NCBI GenBank assembly: GCA_903903715.1
Contig: CAIUZX010000102.1
Span: forward strand, 1-7,145
Length of the DNA: 7,145 nt
Source of the DNA: an uncultured Caulobacterales bacterium
GTDB taxonomy: Bacteria; Pseudomonadota; Alphaproteobacteria; Caulobacterales; Caulobacteraceae
Reading direction: 5' to 3'
Shown here: piece after piece, positions 6,134 to 7,145 of the stretch
Layout of the letters: the number at the start of each line of letters is the position of its first letter
How positions within the stretch are numbered: position 1 is the stretch's first letter
Translations under genes and position numbers: made by a program
Notes under the pieces: model-generated
Databases searched by the model: none
The model's input: the letters and a program-made list of their open reading frames with translations, nothing else
Told to the model about the DNA's origin: nothing

Positions 6134-6712
6134 TCAGGCGCCCTTGACCCAGCGCGCTGTCGCTTCGGCGATCCGAGCTCCGAACAGACGGGCTGTGGCG
6201 AGATCTCCGGCGCCGGGGGTCACGTCCGGCGCTGCATTGTCGGACTGGGTCATCAGGCCCAGGGAAGAGCCGACGCGGTTGACGCCTTCAACAGTGGTGT
6301 CGCCGAGCGAAGCGCCAGGCTTCAGTCCCGTGGACACCCAGATCATTCCATGTTGAGCCGACAGAACGGACAGGTAGGAGAGCGTCGACAGCTTGTCGCC
6401 GGAAAGGCTCAGTGAGTTGGTGAAACCGGCTGCGATCTTGTTGCGCCAGGCCTGGCTGAACCACGGCTTGGAGCTGGCGTCCGCGAAGGCTTTGAAGGGC
6501 GCGGAGACGCCGCCCATATAGGTCGGCGAGCCGAAGATCACCGCGTCCGCCGCCGTGACGGCGTCAAGGATCGGATCGAAATTGGCGTCTGCGCCGGTGA
6601 TGGGCAGGAGTTGCGGTTCTCCGCCAGCCTCCTTCACGCCTTTAGCGACATGTTCGGCGACGACAGCGGTATGGCCGTAGCCTGAATGATAGACAATTGC
6701 GACTTTGGTCAT
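6134..6712 (-). CDS. Flavodoxin-fold NAD(P)H:quinone oxidoreductase-like protein (WrbA/flavodoxin family)
   Basis: This 192-residue protein has a flavodoxin fold. The first strand KVAIVYHSGYGHT (3-15) carries the FMN-phosphate loop HSGYGHT (9-15). AVIFGSPTYMGGVSAPFKAF (57-76) forms the second flavin-contact loop. FTNSLSLSGDKLSTLSYL (97-114) and AQHGMIW (119-125) match the third, as in WrbA and related quinone reductases. WrbA-type enzymes reduce quinones by two electrons, avoiding semiquinone radicals; this is the likely but unproven role. The frame is open for 33 codons more upstream (to 6811), but ATG 6712 is chosen: GGGAG (6719-6723) lies 6 nt before it and the fold starts right there. An Rrf2-type regulator lies upstream on the same strand, and a 25-bp dyad just before the ribosome-binding site suggests control. 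The SDR gene follows 90 bp downstream and could be in the same regulon. No truncation is evident. Confidence 0.9.
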   Translation of the reverse strand: MTKVAIVYHSGYGHTAVVAEHVAKGVKEAGGEPQLLPITGADANFDPILDAVTAADAVIFGSPTYMGGVSAPFKAFADASSKPWFSQAWRNKIAAGFTNSLSLSGDKLSTLSYLSVLSAQHGMIWVSTGLKPGASLGDTTVEGVNRVGSSLGLMTQSDNAAPDVTPGAGDLATARLFGARIAEATARWVKGA

Positions 6713-6718
6713 GGTAGT

Positions 6719-6723
6719 CTCCC
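6719..6723 (-). promoter_or_regulatory. Ribosome-binding site fixing the flavoprotein start
   Basis: GGGAG on the minus strand, 6 nt before the ATG at 6712. It decides against the longer reading frame that begins at 6811. Confidence 0.7.
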
Positions 6724-6727
6724 AAAT

Positions 6728-6752
6728 AACCGCATCTGTATCAGGAGCGGTT
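6728..6752. promoter_or_regulatory. Imperfect 25-bp dyad, possible operator or leader hairpin of the flavoprotein gene
   Basis: Plus-strand AACCGCATCTG (6728-6738), a 3-bp centre TAT, then CAGGAGCGGTT (6742-6752). Nine of eleven arm positions are symmetric. It lies 4 bp upstream of the flavoprotein ribosome-binding site and just downstream of a candidate -10. Size and position suit a dimeric repressor such as an Rrf2 protein. As RNA it would form a 6-bp stem, a mismatch and 4 more pairs. Confidence 0.45.
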
Positions 6753-6757
6753 TCATT

Positions 6758-6785
6758 CAGATAGTTTAAGAGGTTGGATGCGCAA
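6758..6785 (-). promoter_or_regulatory. Candidate promoter for the flavoprotein gene
   Basis: On the minus strand TTGCGC (6780-6785) and TATCTG (6758-6763) are spaced by 16 bp. A start near 6751 would put the 25-bp dyad at the very beginning of the transcript, a typical operator position. The match to consensus is moderate and was made by eye. Confidence 0.3.
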
Positions 6786-6833
6786 GGCCCGATGTCGTGC
6801 GCCTTCCGCAATATGCCTCGGCTCGAAGTGAGC

Positions 6834-6855
6834 TTGAGCTGTAGGGTCAGCTCAA
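6834..6855. repeat. Perfect 8-bp inverted repeat downstream of the Rrf2 gene
   Basis: TTGAGCTG (6834-6841) and CAGCTCAA (6848-6855) are separated by TAGGGT. It begins 16 bp past the Rrf2 stop codon. It may end Rrf2 transcription, but no T tract follows on the minus strand, so a protein-binding site is equally possible. One arm carries a second adjacent AGCTCA half-site on the minus strand. Confidence 0.5.
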
Positions 6856-6871
6856 TTCAGCGCATCCCCGC

Positions 6872-7145
6872 CTAAAGCGTCTCGTCTTTCAGGAGATCGG
6901 CGACCGTGATCCGGCTGAGCCTTTCCGCTGCCGCTGCGTCGGCGGCGGCGATGACCTTGGAGACCTGTTTGGGGATCTTCTCGCCGATCGGACAGCCCCT
7001 TGCGCCGGGAGGCGGGCAACCAAGGTGGGTGCAGCCCCCCACGGCGCGAAGGACTTGATCCAGTGTGATGTCCGTAGCAGGCACGATCAACCAGGCGCCC
7101 CCGGACGCGCCGGCGCGGGTCGCAATCAGGCCGGCCTTGGAAAGC
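6872..7145 (-). CDS. Rrf2 family transcriptional regulator (partial, C-terminal 90 residues)
   Basis: The 5' part lies beyond the right edge. The visible part starts in the winged helix: LSKAGLIATRAGASGGAWL, then PATDITLDQVLRAVGG. This is the characteristic Rrf2 wing and dimerisation-helix start (compare IscR, NsrR, YwnA). A cysteine cluster follows, GCTHLGCPPPGARGCPIGEKI, with spacing C-x4-C-x7-C. The last Cys-Pro-x-Gly is the conserved element of YwnA-like Rrf2 proteins. Some Rrf2 members bind an Fe-S cluster through three such cysteines and others sense oxidants or electrophiles by thiol chemistry; which applies here is unknown. A short helical C-terminal tail (KVIAAADAAAAERLSRITVADLL region) completes the protein. 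The most 5' in-window start-like codon (TTG at 7090) is internal, since the Rrf2 wing continues upstream of it to the edge. It sits upstream of the flavoprotein gene on the same strand, 159 bp away, and is a natural candidate for its regulator. Confidence 0.88.
   Translation of the reverse strand, partial: LSKAGLIATRAGASGGAWLIVPATDITLDQVLRAVGGCTHLGCPPPGARGCPIGEKIPKQVSKVIAAADAAAAERLSRITVADLLKDETL

Noticed and set aside
6713..6811. N-terminal extension of the flavoprotein by 33 residues
   Set aside because: It has no flavodoxin character, while a good GGGAG and the first beta strand support the start at 6712.

Overview
The window is a GC-rich stretch of chromosome from an alphaproteobacterium, most probably of the Caulobacter/Phenylobacterium/Brevundimonas group. 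The evidence is the dense GC-rich coding, a class I lysyl-tRNA synthetase (standard in alphaproteobacteria, rare in other bacteria), the general look of the protein families, and promoter-like sites that fit the Caulobacter housekeeping pattern. The genus assignment is inference. There are nine protein genes, two of them cut by the window edges. I see no rRNA, tRNA, CRISPR array, insertion sequence, prophage gene or integration site. It reads as ordinary core and near-core chromosome.

Left part (1-2519). A substrate-binding lipoprotein of an ABC importer (NMT1/SsuA type) runs leftward off the window. Divergent from it, across 128 bp, is an ABC-F ATPase of the Uup type, which starts at a rare TTG codon. 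After a gap of about 100 bp comes a 67-residue Ala/His/Lys-rich protein of unknown function. A GC-rich hairpin with a T-rich tail follows it and separates it from the leftward genes.

Middle (2566-6043, all on the minus strand, transcribed right to left). An SDR oxidoreductase is followed 50 bp later by lysK. After an 88-bp gap with a plausible promoter comes a tight two-gene unit, a VOC-fold protein followed by a GNAT acetyltransferase. The GNAT ribosome-binding site overlaps the VOC stop codon.

Right part (6134-7145, minus strand). The C-terminal part of an Rrf2-family regulator with a cysteine cluster lies upstream of a WrbA-like flavodoxin-fold oxidoreductase. The 159 bp between them hold a perfect 8-bp inverted repeat just after the regulator and an imperfect 25-bp dyad just before the flavoprotein ribosome-binding site. 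A redox- or electrophile-sensing Rrf2 regulator controlling the flavoprotein, and perhaps the SDR behind it, is the most coherent functional story here, but it is inference.

I found no convincing undescribed multi-gene system. The points most worth a second look are the Rrf2/flavodoxin regulatory region, the palindrome and possibly leaderless start of lysK, and the small His/Lys/Ala-rich protein.
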